45,098 nucleotides of DNA from Ignavibacteriota bacterium (GCA_024636855.1 JAGXGG010000093.1:1-45098), one strand, 5' to 3'; counted from the first letter of the stretch, positions 1 through 9,301 are shown. Notes: a model not told the origin generated them from the sequence alone. Made by a program: numbers and translations.

Positions 1-27
1 AGGGACTAGCATTCTGAACGGTCTTCT

Positions 28-400
28 ATGACAAATGACATCCTACAGTCTTACTCTTTCTCCTTTCTTTTCTTCGTTTATAAAGTTCTCAAGTTAATTA
101 TTATTTCTAATATTATTGGACTTTACAAACATAGGATGACAATAAAAAAAACCTTCGATAAGAGGCAATTGAATAAAACTAATGAGTAAGTAGTACACGC
201 AAGTAGTCGCCAGACGCCGCACGGTAAAGCTAGCCGACATAGACTACCTCCACTACGAATCGAACAGAATATTACTAGAAACAAAAGCCGGTAAGAGATT
301 TGAGATAGGGCTCTCAAGCTTCAGCTGTGATGAGATACAAGAGATAAAAGCAGAAATTGAAAAATTGAGAACAAAGTTGTCTCTTGAAGGAATGAATTAG
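28..400 (+). pseudogene. probable broken small membrane/PH-like protein gene
   Basis: No intact gene covers this stretch, but two adjacent frames look coding. ATG at 28 opens 53 codons ending TAA at 187-189: a hydrophobic N-terminal segment followed by a basic stretch. One frame over, 194-400 is open for 68 codons without any usual start and ends in TAG at 398-400. That piece (core ADIDYLHYESNRILLETKAG, then a charged helix EIKAEIEKLRTK) reads like the C-terminal half of a small PH-type domain protein. In the second frame a TAG at 191-193 separates an ATG at 182 from the rest. I infer one gene broken by a frameshift and/or nonsense change. Family assignment is weak; it could also be chance open frames. 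Confidence 0.35.
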
Positions 401-479
401 AAATCCCAATTAAGCTTGTTTCATTTAACAAAGACACACTTAACTCTCTTCGGATGACGTTTCGTAGATAGACAATAAC

Positions 480-2300
480 CTACCTACTTAACTGAATTTT
501 TGTGCTTCCAGATATACCGTCCTTGCTATATTTAAGAAAGTACACACCACTAGTATAACTGCTCATATCTATTTGAGTACTTCCTACAATTGGGTCTATA
601 TTAAGTAGAGTTTTACCATTAATATCTACTACTGAGATTGAATCATAATCTTTATAAAGTACTACTTGCACTAGACCAGTAGTTGGGTTTGGGGATAGAT
701 TTACTACATCTTCACTTGGCTGATTTTCAATGTTAGATTTGGTAGATATTATATCGCGGATTGCTTGCATTTTATAATTTCTATCGGGATTAGTGTAATC
801 ATCTGTTAAGCCCCAACAGCCGTAACGGTTATAAGATGAAGCCAAGGTAAAGTGCATAGCCAATCCTCCGCCTATATTCTCCCAGCCTTCTTGATAATTG
901 TATTTTATTATATTACCCATTTCTTTCGTTCTATGCGAATTGATTAAATTACCGAGATTGTCGGTACCGCCACCAGCTGGTACGTGTGGCCCACCCTCGT
1001 ATGATGTACACCCACCAACTAAGCCCCAATCATTAGCCTTGTTTATATGATTCAACCTATAAGTCGAGGATTGCGCATTTACTACTTGATTGCTAATATC
1101 ATCTATCATTCCATCATTTATAGTCTTCAAATATTCAGAACTCGGGGAATCCGTCTGGAAATAAAGAGCCGTACTAGTGGCATATATATAGTCCTTCGGC
1201 TCTCCAATTTTATTATTTATATAATTCAACTGTATATCACTTCGCCCATTATAAGCGTGTTGTCCTGCTAATATCACACGGATCCTATTGTTGATAGCGC
1301 CAATTCCAAATACATTCCCAAACCAATTAGATAATTCCACAGTTCTTCGTGCATAATTTTGGTCAAATGTAATTCCATAGTAATCGGCCTCTGCTTTATT
1401 GTAAGGACCATGAGTCGCTTGAGTTGGGCTCCATACTTCATTGCTATTTTCTACATATATATTGATATTCTCGTTGAGATTCTCTTGTAGGAATTTGGCA
1501 AGTTCAGCTACATAATTGGAGTCACAAGACATGTGAATATTAATCCAAATATCTTTATCAAGTATGTTCGACAATTCGACTATGTATTCCCAACACCAAG
1601 CATCCCTTTTACCATTAGTCTCTCTCATGCTTTGTTGAGCAGCATCTAGTGGAGTTTTTCTATTCTCCCAAGTCGTTTTAGCGGGATAAACCGGCTCACC
1701 ATTCCATATATTCTGTACATTGTAGTAACGATAGCAAGCAAAATCAGCCGCTTTGCACAGTGCTATATACTCATCTGTAAATGTCTTTTTAGTATCTAAT
1801 TCATAGCCCTGTCTCATTACTCTCAACATAGAAATACCAGAATTGTTCATAGCCTTCGGGCTAATTCTTGTGTTTTTGAAACTCAAGAAAACCAGTGCAT
1901 GATTGGGTTCATCATGCCCACCAACTATTAGTTCAAAGTAAGTAGTGTTAGTCAGATTATCGTATCTTAGATTCTCCAAAGTCACGCTAGTACCTGATAC
2001 CGTCACCTCTGCTAGACCTTGGAAAGATGCCTTGTAAGTACCACTATAATCTACTCTATATTGTTCGGGGTCGTCTATATTGCCTGTCCATTCCGTAGCA
2101 GGTCTACCGTCCATCAGCACTAGGTCAAAATCACTTGTCGGCCATCCGAATTTATTATACCCAGTGGCATTACTATACCTAACAGTGTGATTTATAATAT
2201 TAGTAAATGCACCGTCGTCAACAAGATTAACCCCCATCTCGAATTTGGCATCAAGTTGATTTAGACAAACGAGGAATAATAGCAGGTAGATATACTTCAT
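480..2300 (-). CDS. secreted glycoside-hydrolase-like protein with T9SS sorting domain
   Basis: The 606-residue product starts with a signal peptide (residues 1-18, ending LDA) and ends with a type A T9SS C-terminal sorting domain (about 530-606, starting LSPNPTTG and containing the GVYFLKYS strand). The middle looks like a TIM-barrel glycosidase. The segment ENSNEVWSP near residue 286 resembles the strand-4 Asn-Glu acid/base motif of clan GH-A enzymes, and the protein resembles cellulose-binding-domain proteins of polysaccharide degraders. No second catalytic Glu could be assigned by eye, so the activity and substrate are unknown. Expected location is the cell surface or outside the cell after T9SS export. 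It stands alone, facing away from the next gene at 2472. Sorting domain is confident; glycosidase call is moderate. Confidence 0.75.
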   Translation of the reverse strand: MKYIYLLLFLVCLNQLDAKFEMGVNLVDDGAFTNIINHTVRYSNATGYNKFGWPTSDFDLVLMDGRPATEWTGNIDDPEQYRVDYSGTYKASFQGLAEVTVSGTSVTLENLRYDNLTNTTYFELIVGGHDEPNHALVFLSFKNTRISPKAMNNSGISMLRVMRQGYELDTKKTFTDEYIALCKAADFACYRYYNVQNIWNGEPVYPAKTTWENRKTPLDAAQQSMRETNGKRDAWCWEYIVELSNILDKDIWINIHMSCDSNYVAELAKFLQENLNENINIYVENSNEVWSPTQATHGPYNKAEADYYGITFDQNYARRTVELSNWFGNVFGIGAINNRIRVILAGQHAYNGRSDIQLNYINNKIGEPKDYIYATSTALYFQTDSPSSEYLKTINDGMIDDISNQVVNAQSSTYRLNHINKANDWGLVGGCTSYEGGPHVPAGGGTDNLGNLINSHRTKEMGNIIKYNYQEGWENIGGGLAMHFTLASSYNRYGCWGLTDDYTNPDRNYKMQAIRDIISTKSNIENQPSEDVVNLSPNPTTGLVQVVLYKDYDSISVVDINGKTLLNIDPIVGSTQIDMSSYTSGVYFLKYSKDGISGSTKIQLSR

Positions 2301-2471
2301 GATATTTCTTTATTTTAATAATTGTTAGTTAGTCAATATAAACAACAAAGTAATTAGATAATAATTACAAATAATTTATCTGTTGGACTAATTTAGCATA
2401 AATTCGTAATTTGAGAGGAATTCAAATATTATTTATTTGAAATCAAGCATAAAACTAAACTGAAATAAGAA

Positions 2472-3245
2472 ATGAAATATTTTATACTAACTCTCATTAT
2501 TCTATCCATAAAAATTTCTGCCGCGGAACATTGCTACAAAGTAATAGACTATAAAGTAGAATTTACCAAAGTGTATGACTTATTACAGCTCAAGAAAAAT
2601 GATGAACATTATGTAGTTCTACTAGATAGATTTAAACTAAAACAATCCAATTCTAAAGAATATTTCAAAATTGATAGTTGCTATAACATGCTATTAATAT
2701 TTAAGGATAATATAAAGTTTTGGGAATCAAATAATGAAGATGGTAATTCTTTAAGTGGGTATTCATATATAACTACAAATACATTAGACTCATTAGATAT
2801 CACGAATATTGGATATAGATCTGACTTAACTAATCTAGACAAAAATGAAATAGTCCTCTTTGATATATATGATTATAATATAGCCTATCCACTTCATAAA
2901 TCCGTAAAAGTTGCAAAAGTAGAAACGTATGCAGGACGAGATACTACCTTAGAAGAACAAATTTACAATCTCATAAGAAATTTAGACAAAGTTCAAGCAC
3001 TAGAAAAGAGTAGCGAATACCCTGTAGTTCTAATAAAAAAAGAAGAAACGAATCGCGAATCAATGATAATTAGGATCCAAGTTGCAGTCGATAGTTTATT
3101 AAGACTTGAGCCAGTTTATAATTTTGAATATCAAATTGAAACCAAGTGTTTAAGTTACTACGACCCAGTTGAAGATAAATTAATTAGCGCATCTGATTGG
3201 GATAAGAAACATTATTCCCCAGAAAGTAAAGAAAAAATAAAATGA
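2472..3245 (+). CDS. hypothetical secreted/periplasmic protein
   Basis: The 257-residue protein has a signal peptide (residues 1-18, ISAA end) and no later membrane segment, so it is probably exported. The mature part is rich in Lys, Asp, Asn and Tyr with no motif I recognise. There is a Cys shortly after the cleavage site (EHCYK), but it does not sit in a lipobox. Its last codons overlap the next gene by 4 nt (stop codon overlapping an ATG), so the two are almost certainly co-translated. Local composition is more AT-rich than the flagellar block, typical of accessory genes. Function unknown. Confidence 0.75.
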   Translation: MKYFILTLIILSIKISAAEHCYKVIDYKVEFTKVYDLLQLKKNDEHYVVLLDRFKLKQSNSKEYFKIDSCYNMLLIFKDNIKFWESNNEDGNSLSGYSYITTNTLDSLDITNIGYRSDLTNLDKNEIVLFDIYDYNIAYPLHKSVKVAKVETYAGRDTTLEEQIYNLIRNLDKVQALEKSSEYPVVLIKKEETNRESMIIRIQVAVDSLLRLEPVYNFEYQIETKCLSYYDPVEDKLISASDWDKKHYSPESKEKIK

Positions 3246-3805
3246 ATGAAATAATCATTATAGCAATAATATCAGGACTTGCATTTTTGCTTTTCGTTGT
3301 CACAATAACTTTAGGCTGGACTAAGAAGAATAAGCAATTAAAACTTACTTCATTATTAATATTCTTTATTTTTTGTGGCTTGGCAGGTTGGACGGGATAT
3401 TTGGTTATCAACAAGACCTATAATAAAGTAGCTGATAGCTTTAGAATGAGATCAGGTGAAGAAATTTATAAAGCTCTATTTGATAATAGGAAAGCTGACT
3501 GTGTTAGAATATTGAACTATCAAGACCAAGTTGTTCCTAAGATTGATTATGCAATTTGGTTACATTTTGAGACCTGTCCAAGCGAACTAAATAGAATATT
3601 AAATCCTCAGAATTTTAGATCAAATATAGTCTCTACAAAAGGTTGGAACAGCGAAGGACCCCTTGCACATGAAAATTGGTTTAAACCAGAAACACTTGGA
3701 GATAGTATCATGGTTAATATCAATATAGATGAAAACGGCAATGGTCAATACATATACATTAATCTAGACAGTACTGAAGTTTTTGTTAAAGATATAATAG
3801 ACTAA
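3242..3805 (+). CDS. hypothetical membrane protein, two N-terminal TM segments
   Basis: The 187-residue product has two hydrophobic segments (about residues 4-25 and 37-57) separated by a short KKNKQ loop, followed by a roughly 125-residue soluble domain. In that domain a stretch of aromatic residues (GWNSEGPLAHENWFKPE) precedes a C-terminal beta-rich segment with alternating polar and Ile residues. It starts inside the stop codon region of the secreted protein upstream (4-nt overlap), so it is likely a membrane partner of that protein. No family recognised. Confidence 0.7.
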   Translation: MNEIIIIAIISGLAFLLFVVTITLGWTKKNKQLKLTSLLIFFIFCGLAGWTGYLVINKTYNKVADSFRMRSGEEIYKALFDNRKADCVRILNYQDQVVPKIDYAIWLHFETCPSELNRILNPQNFRSNIVSTKGWNSEGPLAHENWFKPETLGDSIMVNINIDENGNGQYIYINLDSTEVFVKDIID

Positions 3806-3937
3806 TTATATACAATATTCTTAAATTCTTCATAGATAATTCGAACGCTTTGCTCCCTCTCAAGCGACGTTATCAGACATTATGAATATCTTAAAATTCT
3901 TGCAATCCTGTTCAGAATATTAAGACGATTATTAACC

Positions 3938-4933
3938 CTAACTCAAGAACTGAAACAGATTCAGTTGGTTGATTCGGCTACCTACTTGTAGTGCAAATTG
4001 GAGGATATTTTCTTCTCTCTTTAGGTTCATAGCTGACTCAGCTATGTCGGTGTCTTCTTTGATAGAGCGGTATTCGTCTAATCTTAGGTTCTCATCCAGA
4101 AGGAAATTTTTTGTGCTTTCTAATCGGTTTATTTTACTACCGTTCACTGCTGCTAATATGTTCATCTCGTCATACTTGTCAGCAATATCTTTTTGTAGAG
4201 TGTTTAGCTCAGCTAACTCATCTGAATTTAGCAAAGTCCGTGCTGGTCTTTGTGCGCCTGATTGATCGAACGCTACTACATTGTATATATCTATGATTTT
4301 CTGAAGGGCTTCTGTACCACCTGCACCGAATAGCTCTTCAGCTTTGGTGTTGACTCTTTCTTGCGATTTGTCAGTTATATTGACGTTTATATCTTCGTTA
4401 TTTCCTTTGTAAACTATCGACAATCCCGATGGGTTGGTCGGTGTAGCCGTGACTTGTATTATCTCGAAAGGCATCTCGTTCAGTGTAGGGTTTGCGTTCT
4501 TTATATCTTTTGGTGAGGTCATATTCCCTGAAAATAAATACGCACCATTATTATCAGAATTCGATAATGTTACTATGTCTTCCAATGCTCCTTTTATGGA
4601 TTGAGCTATTGCAAAGTGGTTGTAGCCAGTACTAGTTTTCGATACATCTACTACATAGTTTCTAATCTCTTGCATTTTGTCAGAGATTTCTCGGATTGTT
4701 GTGTCTGTTTGTTGTAATCTATCTAGGTTAGATCCGATATTATTGAGAAATGCCTCATTGCGGCTTATCTTATTTCGGAATAAATCTGCATCTACTACAT
4801 CAGCAGTATTTTCAGCTATACTATGATTCTTTTTCCCAGACGAAATACGTATATTCTCGCTATTAACTTTGAACTGCGAATCATTCAGATTTCTTTGGTA
4901 ATCTCTATATATAGAATTAGTACTTACTCTCAT
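3938..4933 (-). CDS. flgL: flagellar hook-associated protein 3 FlgL
   Basis: FlgL (HAP3) forms the second hook-filament junction ring, placed after FlgK and before flagellin. The 331-residue protein has the flagellin-like N-terminal helix (MRVSTNSIYRDYQRNL, then ISSGKKNHS) and the matching C-terminal coiled-coil helix (about residues 280-331, ending in the family-typical Ala/Leu/Asn pattern). Length is normal for FlgL. Its ATG overlaps the flgK stop by one base (TAATG arrangement), so translation is probably coupled. It is the last gene of the flagellar operon read leftwards from 11846. Flagellin itself is not in this window. Identity is supported by both sequence and position after flgK. Confidence 0.92.
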   Translation of the reverse strand: MRVSTNSIYRDYQRNLNDSQFKVNSENIRISSGKKNHSIAENTADVVDADLFRNKISRNEAFLNNIGSNLDRLQQTDTTIREISDKMQEIRNYVVDVSKTSTGYNHFAIAQSIKGALEDIVTLSNSDNNGAYLFSGNMTSPKDIKNANPTLNEMPFEIIQVTATPTNPSGLSIVYKGNNEDINVNITDKSQERVNTKAEELFGAGGTEALQKIIDIYNVVAFDQSGAQRPARTLLNSDELAELNTLQKDIADKYDEMNILAAVNGSKINRLESTKNFLLDENLRLDEYRSIKEDTDIAESAMNLKREENILQFALQVGSRINQLNLFQFLS

Positions 4934-6372
4934 TATCTACCTAGATTTACAATTGTTCCTAATACTTCATCAGCCATATTCACGACTCTCGATGCTGCTT
5001 CGAAGCTACGTTGGAATTTGATTAGATTTACAGCTTCTTCGTCCAGATTCACACCGATTATAGTATCACGTTGATTTTTCATTTGGTCCAATACCATAGT
5101 GCTATTTTTTAATCCAGTTTGCGAATCACTAAGCATATTACCAGCTTTGGAGAGCAAGTCAGAATAGTATTCACCCGGAGTTCTATTATTGATGAAGTTA
5201 ATATCATCTGCTAAAGAAGCTATTTGCAATCCGATTTGGTTATTACCACTTTCTCCAGCTACTGACGATAGGGGAATATTGTCCGTATCGTTCAGTATAA
5301 CGGCATTCACCTGTATCGAAAGTGCATCTGCATCAGTCGGATAAGGCACGAAGAACGAACGCCCCGGAGGTACAGCACCAGTGTCATTCAATCCAAATCC
5401 ACCAACACTAGCCATATTCACGTTAGCAGCTATTTCTTTTGCAAGTTCATTTATTGACTTAGCTATTGAGAAATTACCACTCGTGTCATCTTTGTCTAAA
5501 GTTTCGTTATAGTGCTTCATTTGGGCTTCTATTTTACCCGCACCTGGATTAATCTTATTTAGTACATTTCCTTGTTTATCAGTTGTATATAGACCGATTG
5601 TTCTCTCGTTAGTTGTACCATTAGTAGTCTCTACTAATTTCAATTCATTGAGACTTTTACCAGTTACTAAGTTGATACCATTCATATATACATTGACAGT
5701 ACCGTCGTCATTTTGGCTTACGTTCATCTTACCGTATTCAGCCAATTTCTCAATCAATACTTCACGCTCATCGGCCATATTTAAATCGCTATCTAAAGCA
5801 GAACTGTGATTGTCAGAAATTCTCGAATTTATACCTGCTATTCTTTTTGCAAGGCTATTAACATCTTCTACATTATCTCTTAGCTTAGAAAGTACATCTA
5901 TCCGGGTTTCTTCGAAACCTTCAGCTAGTTGATGAAACTTGTCTGTCATACTTCTAGCACTGGAAATTACTTTTTGTCGATATGCAGATTTATCTGGGTT
6001 TGACGAAAGCTCATCCCAACTAATAAAAAAGTCAGAAATTAGATTATTAAGCCCTGTTTCAGATGGTTCTCCCAAGACACCTTCTATTCTTTTTAGAACT
6101 TCTTGGTCAGCTTCGTATCCAGCATTTCTAGTTATTGAGTTTCTTATTTCTTTATCGAAAAACTCTTCTCTGAATGATTTTAGTTGATCAGCTATAACTC
6201 CAGTCCCAACGAAGTTTCCAGCTTCATATTTAGAATTTGCAGTTGTCAAATCTGCTCTTTTACGAGAATAACCTTCAGTATTAGCATTGGATATATTGTT
6301 AGATACAACTTCCAATCCATATCTCTGAGCTAGTAGTGCTGACTTACCTATTTCTAATGTTGAGAAACCCAT
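4933..6372 (-). CDS. flgK: flagellar hook-associated protein 1 FlgK
   Basis: FlgK (HAP1) is the first junction protein on the hook. The 479-residue protein shows the flagellar rod/hook N-terminal signature (about residues 22-36: VVSNNISNANTEGYSRK) and the C-terminal axial motif (EAVNLIKFQRSFEAASRVVN near 445-465). The central region carries the long coiled segment with SRISDNHSS that is usual before the variable domain. It is short for the family, implying a reduced surface domain. The start lies 2 nt after the stop of the FlgN-like chaperone, which is the usual pairing because FlgN delivers FlgK and FlgL to the export gate. Confidence 0.95.
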   Translation of the reverse strand: MGFSTLEIGKSALLAQRYGLEVVSNNISNANTEGYSRKRADLTTANSKYEAGNFVGTGVIADQLKSFREEFFDKEIRNSITRNAGYEADQEVLKRIEGVLGEPSETGLNNLISDFFISWDELSSNPDKSAYRQKVISSARSMTDKFHQLAEGFEETRIDVLSKLRDNVEDVNSLAKRIAGINSRISDNHSSALDSDLNMADEREVLIEKLAEYGKMNVSQNDDGTVNVYMNGINLVTGKSLNELKLVETTNGTTNERTIGLYTTDKQGNVLNKINPGAGKIEAQMKHYNETLDKDDTSGNFSIAKSINELAKEIAANVNMASVGGFGLNDTGAVPPGRSFFVPYPTDADALSIQVNAVILNDTDNIPLSSVAGESGNNQIGLQIASLADDINFINNRTPGEYYSDLLSKAGNMLSDSQTGLKNSTMVLDQMKNQRDTIIGVNLDEEAVNLIKFQRSFEAASRVVNMADEVLGTIVNLGR

Positions 6373-6374
6373 AA

Positions 6375-6815
6375 TTATACCTTCACATCACAAACTTTGC
6401 GACCATTTCTGCTATTCAGAGTCGATATTATATTACTAACACTATTTTTTGCTCTATTAGAGAGTAGTCTATTAGTCGTGTTAACTTCTTGTAATTCGGC
6501 AACTATTTTTTTCATTGCTATTCTTATTCTTCGAAGTTCTATTTTGTTTTCACCTTCTACTGTTTTTTCTATTTCTGAAAGACGTAGTTGTGATGCCTCT
6601 ACTCTGCTAATAGACAGTTTGGAGACCATATATCTCAATCGTCTTTCTTCCATTTCTTTCAGCTTGGCCGTTATTATGTGCTGATCTTGGGAGATTTTCT
6701 CTACCAAATCTTGTCTTTGTGACATCAGCGCTTCACGCAATCTATTCGAAAGCATCAGCAATTTCTCAGTCAACTCTTTTTCTCTTTTCAGAAAATCTAC
6801 AAACTTCTCATCCAT
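6375..6815 (-). CDS. flgN: FlgN-like flagellar export chaperone
   Basis: The 146-residue protein is almost entirely helical and charged, with heptad-like Leu spacing from the N-terminal FLKREKELTEKLLMLSNRLR onward. That N-terminal pattern and the small size fit FlgN, the cytosolic chaperone that keeps FlgK and FlgL monomeric and brings them to the flagellar type III export apparatus. FlgN is poorly conserved, so much of the support comes from position: it lies directly upstream of flgK (2 nt) and directly downstream of flgJ (1 nt). Confidence 0.8.
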   Translation of the reverse strand: MDEKFVDFLKREKELTEKLLMLSNRLREALMSQRQDLVEKISQDQHIITAKLKEMEERRLRYMVSKLSISRVEASQLRLSEIEKTVEGENKIELRRIRIAMKKIVAELQEVNTTNRLLSNRAKNSVSNIISTLNSRNGRKVCDVKV

Positions 6816-6816
6816 A

Positions 6817-7632
6817 TTATTCTTCTCCTAGTGCCGAATTGTACGACAATACTCTGCTTACATATTTTCTTGTTTCATCAAATGGAGGTATTCCATTATG
6901 CTTTTCTACATTACCCGGACCAGCGTTATATGCTGCTAAAGCTAGCTCCAAAGAGCCATCGAATTTGTTGAGCATTTTGTTTAAGTAGTTCGTTCCACCA
7001 AAAATATTCTCTTCTGGATTGAACGAGTTTTGCACTCCCAAACTTGATGCTGTTCCGTCCATTAGCTGCATCAATCCTTTGGCTCCAGCCGGTGAAACTG
7101 CGGTATGATTACCAGCAGATTCTGCTGCTATTACTGATTTAATCAGATTCTTAGGGATACCGTATTCCTTAGATGCTTTGTCAATTATATCATCATATTT
7201 TGAGATTTTCTCGGCAGCAGTATTTGAAATACTTATTGGTCTTAATTGTTGAGGGGGTACAGAATATGAATTTCTATTAGGGATATTCTCGCCAGTCATT
7301 TGTTTATACATCATCTGTGCTATACCCATTCCTCTACCTTGCTTAGAGACATTATCAGCCAAACTCAGCTGAGCCATCTCTTGCATAGTATTCCCACCAA
7401 AACCTTCATCATCTTTTTCTTCTAATTGAGCACTTTTCATTTCTTTCAGCATCATATTCACGAATATAGATTCGAATCCACGAGATGCTTGTTCTATTTT
7501 TGATTTTTCCGCTTCGCTCATTCTTGACTTTGGAGTTTTACTCACATTGTCGAAAGCACTCATCTTACGAGCAAGTTGTGCTTGCTGAGCCATATTGCGG
7601 CTTTGCCCAGTATCTAAGTTTTCTATGCTCAT
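6817..7632 (-). CDS. flgJ: FlgJ-type rod assembly protein with lytic transglycosylase domain
   Basis: The 271-residue protein is bipartite. Residues about 35-110 are the FlgJ rod-binding domain (FESIFVNMMLKEMKSA, then the MAQLSLADNVSKQGRGMGIAQ segment), which caps the growing rod. Residues about 140-260 are a family 1 soluble lytic transglycosylase (SLT) domain: catalytic Glu in AAESAGN, then GAKGLMQLM, then ALAAYNAGPG. It would cut peptidoglycan so the rod can pass. In enterobacteria the second FlgJ domain is a glucosaminidase instead; SLT-fused versions are known elsewhere. It has no signal peptide, as expected for export through the flagellar system. It overlaps flgI by 4 nt. Confidence 0.9.
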   Translation of the reverse strand: MSIENLDTGQSRNMAQQAQLARKMSAFDNVSKTPKSRMSEAEKSKIEQASRGFESIFVNMMLKEMKSAQLEEKDDEGFGGNTMQEMAQLSLADNVSKQGRGMGIAQMMYKQMTGENIPNRNSYSVPPQQLRPISISNTAAEKISKYDDIIDKASKEYGIPKNLIKSVIAAESAGNHTAVSPAGAKGLMQLMDGTASSLGVQNSFNPEENIFGGTNYLNKMLNKFDGSLELALAAYNAGPGNVEKHNGIPPFDETRKYVSRVLSYNSALGEE

Positions 7633-8732
7633 TGTATTATCAACTCCCCTTGTAGCGAGCCAGCTTCCTTGAGTGCTTGGAATATAGCAATCAGATCTCT
7701 TGGCTTTACTTGAAGTAAATTTAATGATTCAGCAATACCAGCGACAGTAGGATTTTGTACTGTTAGCGCTCTTGCTTGGTTTATTTCTTCTTCAGTTTCT
7801 ATAATAGCAGTTTCAGCATACCTAGGAGGGAAGATAGTGAAAGGTGCCGGTTGTGGTACTATAACTTGTCTTTGGATAGTTATGTCTAACCCACCGTGAG
7901 CTATCACAGATGGTAGTAATTCTACATTACCACCTATTACTATTGTTCCAGTTCTCTCGTTTATCACTACTTTCGAAGTAGCTTCTAAGTTAACTGCTAG
8001 AGCTTCTATTTGTGCGATTTTAACTAGCTGCTCACTTCTATCAGCAAAAGTGGACAAATCTACTTTTATGGTAGCACCATCTTCTAGTGTTGCTTTTCCA
8101 TCCATATCTGCAGATGCGTTTATCACTGTCATTACCGAATTAGCTACTGTGAAATCTGGGTTACGAAGTATAATTCGCATACTAGAAGCATCGGCTAAAC
8201 TTTGTTCTATTTCTTTCTGAAGTATTAGACCGTTAGGTACTCTACCACTCGTTACGAAGTTTTTAGAAACACGACTACCGAATGCACGTACATCATATCC
8301 ACCTACCGAAAGAGGACCTTGTGCATTACCTATTATGCTACCATCGGCTCTCGAAAGTGGAGTCATTAGTAATGTACCTCCTTGTAAGGAAGTTGCATCA
8401 CCCATTGCTGAAACGACTACATCTATCTGAGAACCTTTCTTCATAAAAGGGGGAATAGTGGCAGTTACCATTACGGCTGCAACATTTCTTGTCCAGTTAT
8501 TTCTTCTATCTACTGTTAGACCGAATCGTTTTAGCATATTTATTACAGATTGATTCGTGTAAGAAACCATTCTGTTGTCGCCTGTCTGATTAAGACCAAC
8601 TACTAATCCATAACCAATTACCTGTATCCCACTCACACCCTCGATATTTGCTATATCTTTGATACGAGCGGCATCTAGGTTCATCAGTGGTAGTGTCAAT
8701 ACTATCAATATGTATATTATTATCTTTTTCAT
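7629..8732 (-). CDS. flgI: flagellar P-ring protein FlgI
   Basis: FlgI forms the peptidoglycan-level bushing around the rod. The 367-residue protein has a Sec signal peptide (residues 1-21, ending LDA), then the highly conserved FlgI start (RIKDIANIEGVSG followed by GYGLVVGLNQTGD) and the GSQIDVVVSAMGDATSLQGG block. Conservation continues to the C-terminal LNLLQVKPRDLIAIFQAL helix. Length is typical. It overlaps flgJ by 4 nt downstream and lies 1 nt after flgH. Its chaperone FlgA is encoded two genes upstream, consistent with periplasmic assembly. Confidence 0.97.
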   Translation of the reverse strand: MKKIIIYILIVLTLPLMNLDAARIKDIANIEGVSGIQVIGYGLVVGLNQTGDNRMVSYTNQSVINMLKRFGLTVDRRNNWTRNVAAVMVTATIPPFMKKGSQIDVVVSAMGDATSLQGGTLLMTPLSRADGSIIGNAQGPLSVGGYDVRAFGSRVSKNFVTSGRVPNGLILQKEIEQSLADASSMRIILRNPDFTVANSVMTVINASADMDGKATLEDGATIKVDLSTFADRSEQLVKIAQIEALAVNLEATSKVVINERTGTIVIGGNVELLPSVIAHGGLDITIQRQVIVPQPAPFTIFPPRYAETAIIETEEEINQARALTVQNPTVAGIAESLNLLQVKPRDLIAIFQALKEAGSLQGELIIQ

Positions 8733-8733
8733 A

Positions 8734-9300
8734 TTAGAATAGCATCCTTAAAAACTTCGTGATTAATCCCGGCTCTTGGTATTCCGAAACGGTACCGTCA
8801 CCATCAATAAGTAAAGTCAAATCTAATATACTGTAAGAGTAAACCGAGTTATCTGGTCTGACGTCCACAGGTCTCACTACACCTTTGATAGTAACATATT
8901 GAGTTTCGCCGTTGACTTTCGTTGTACGTTTACCTTCTATTATCAGGTTGCCATTATCTTCCAAATCAACAACTCTAGCACTAAGTTTAGAGCGTATAGA
9001 TTCGTTTCTAGAAGTAGAACCATCACCATTAAAATCTGTTGATGTTCCTAGTGAAACATCACCAGAAGAAGAACCCGAACCAGCAGATACTCCAAAACCA
9101 GCACCGACAGATGATTCACGTCCATTTTTAGTAGTAGCCGAATTTCCCGCTTTTGTATCCTCTACTATCAGTACAGTCAAGGCATCTCCTTTACGGAATG
9201 CTTTGAAATCTGAGAATAGCGAATTGGAGCTATTTTGCACGAATTGTGCCTCTAACCCAAAAGCCGAAAGGAATACTATTGCTAAAATTATTGATTTCAT
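8734..9300 (-). CDS. flgH: flagellar L-ring protein FlgH, without lipobox
   Basis: FlgH forms the outer-membrane ring of the basal body. I place the start at ATG 9300, one base after the flgA stop; the four extra in-frame codons upstream begin with TTG and overlap flgA. The protein has a signal peptide (MKSIILAIVFLSAFGLEA), the FlgH phrase SLFSDFKAFRKGDALTVLIVEDTKAGNSA, a Gly/Ser-rich region, and the conserved C-terminal GVVRPVDVRPDNSVYS segment. Most FlgH proteins are lipoproteins, but no Cys is present at or after the cleavage site here, so this one should be secreted without a lipid anchor. Confidence 0.93.
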   Translation of the reverse strand: MKSIILAIVFLSAFGLEAQFVQNSSNSLFSDFKAFRKGDALTVLIVEDTKAGNSATTKNGRESSVGAGFGVSAGSGSSSGDVSLGTSTDFNGDGSTSRNESIRSKLSARVVDLEDNGNLIIEGKRTTKVNGETQYVTIKGVVRPVDVRPDNSVYSYSILDLTLLIDGDGTVSEYQEPGLITKFLRMLF

Positions 9301-9301
9301 A

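Noticed and set aside
3841-3869. Short hairpin CGCTT...AAGCG between the convergent units ending at 3805 and 3938
   Set aside because: Only a 5-bp stem with a 10-nt loop and no T-tract on either strand, so not a convincing terminator.
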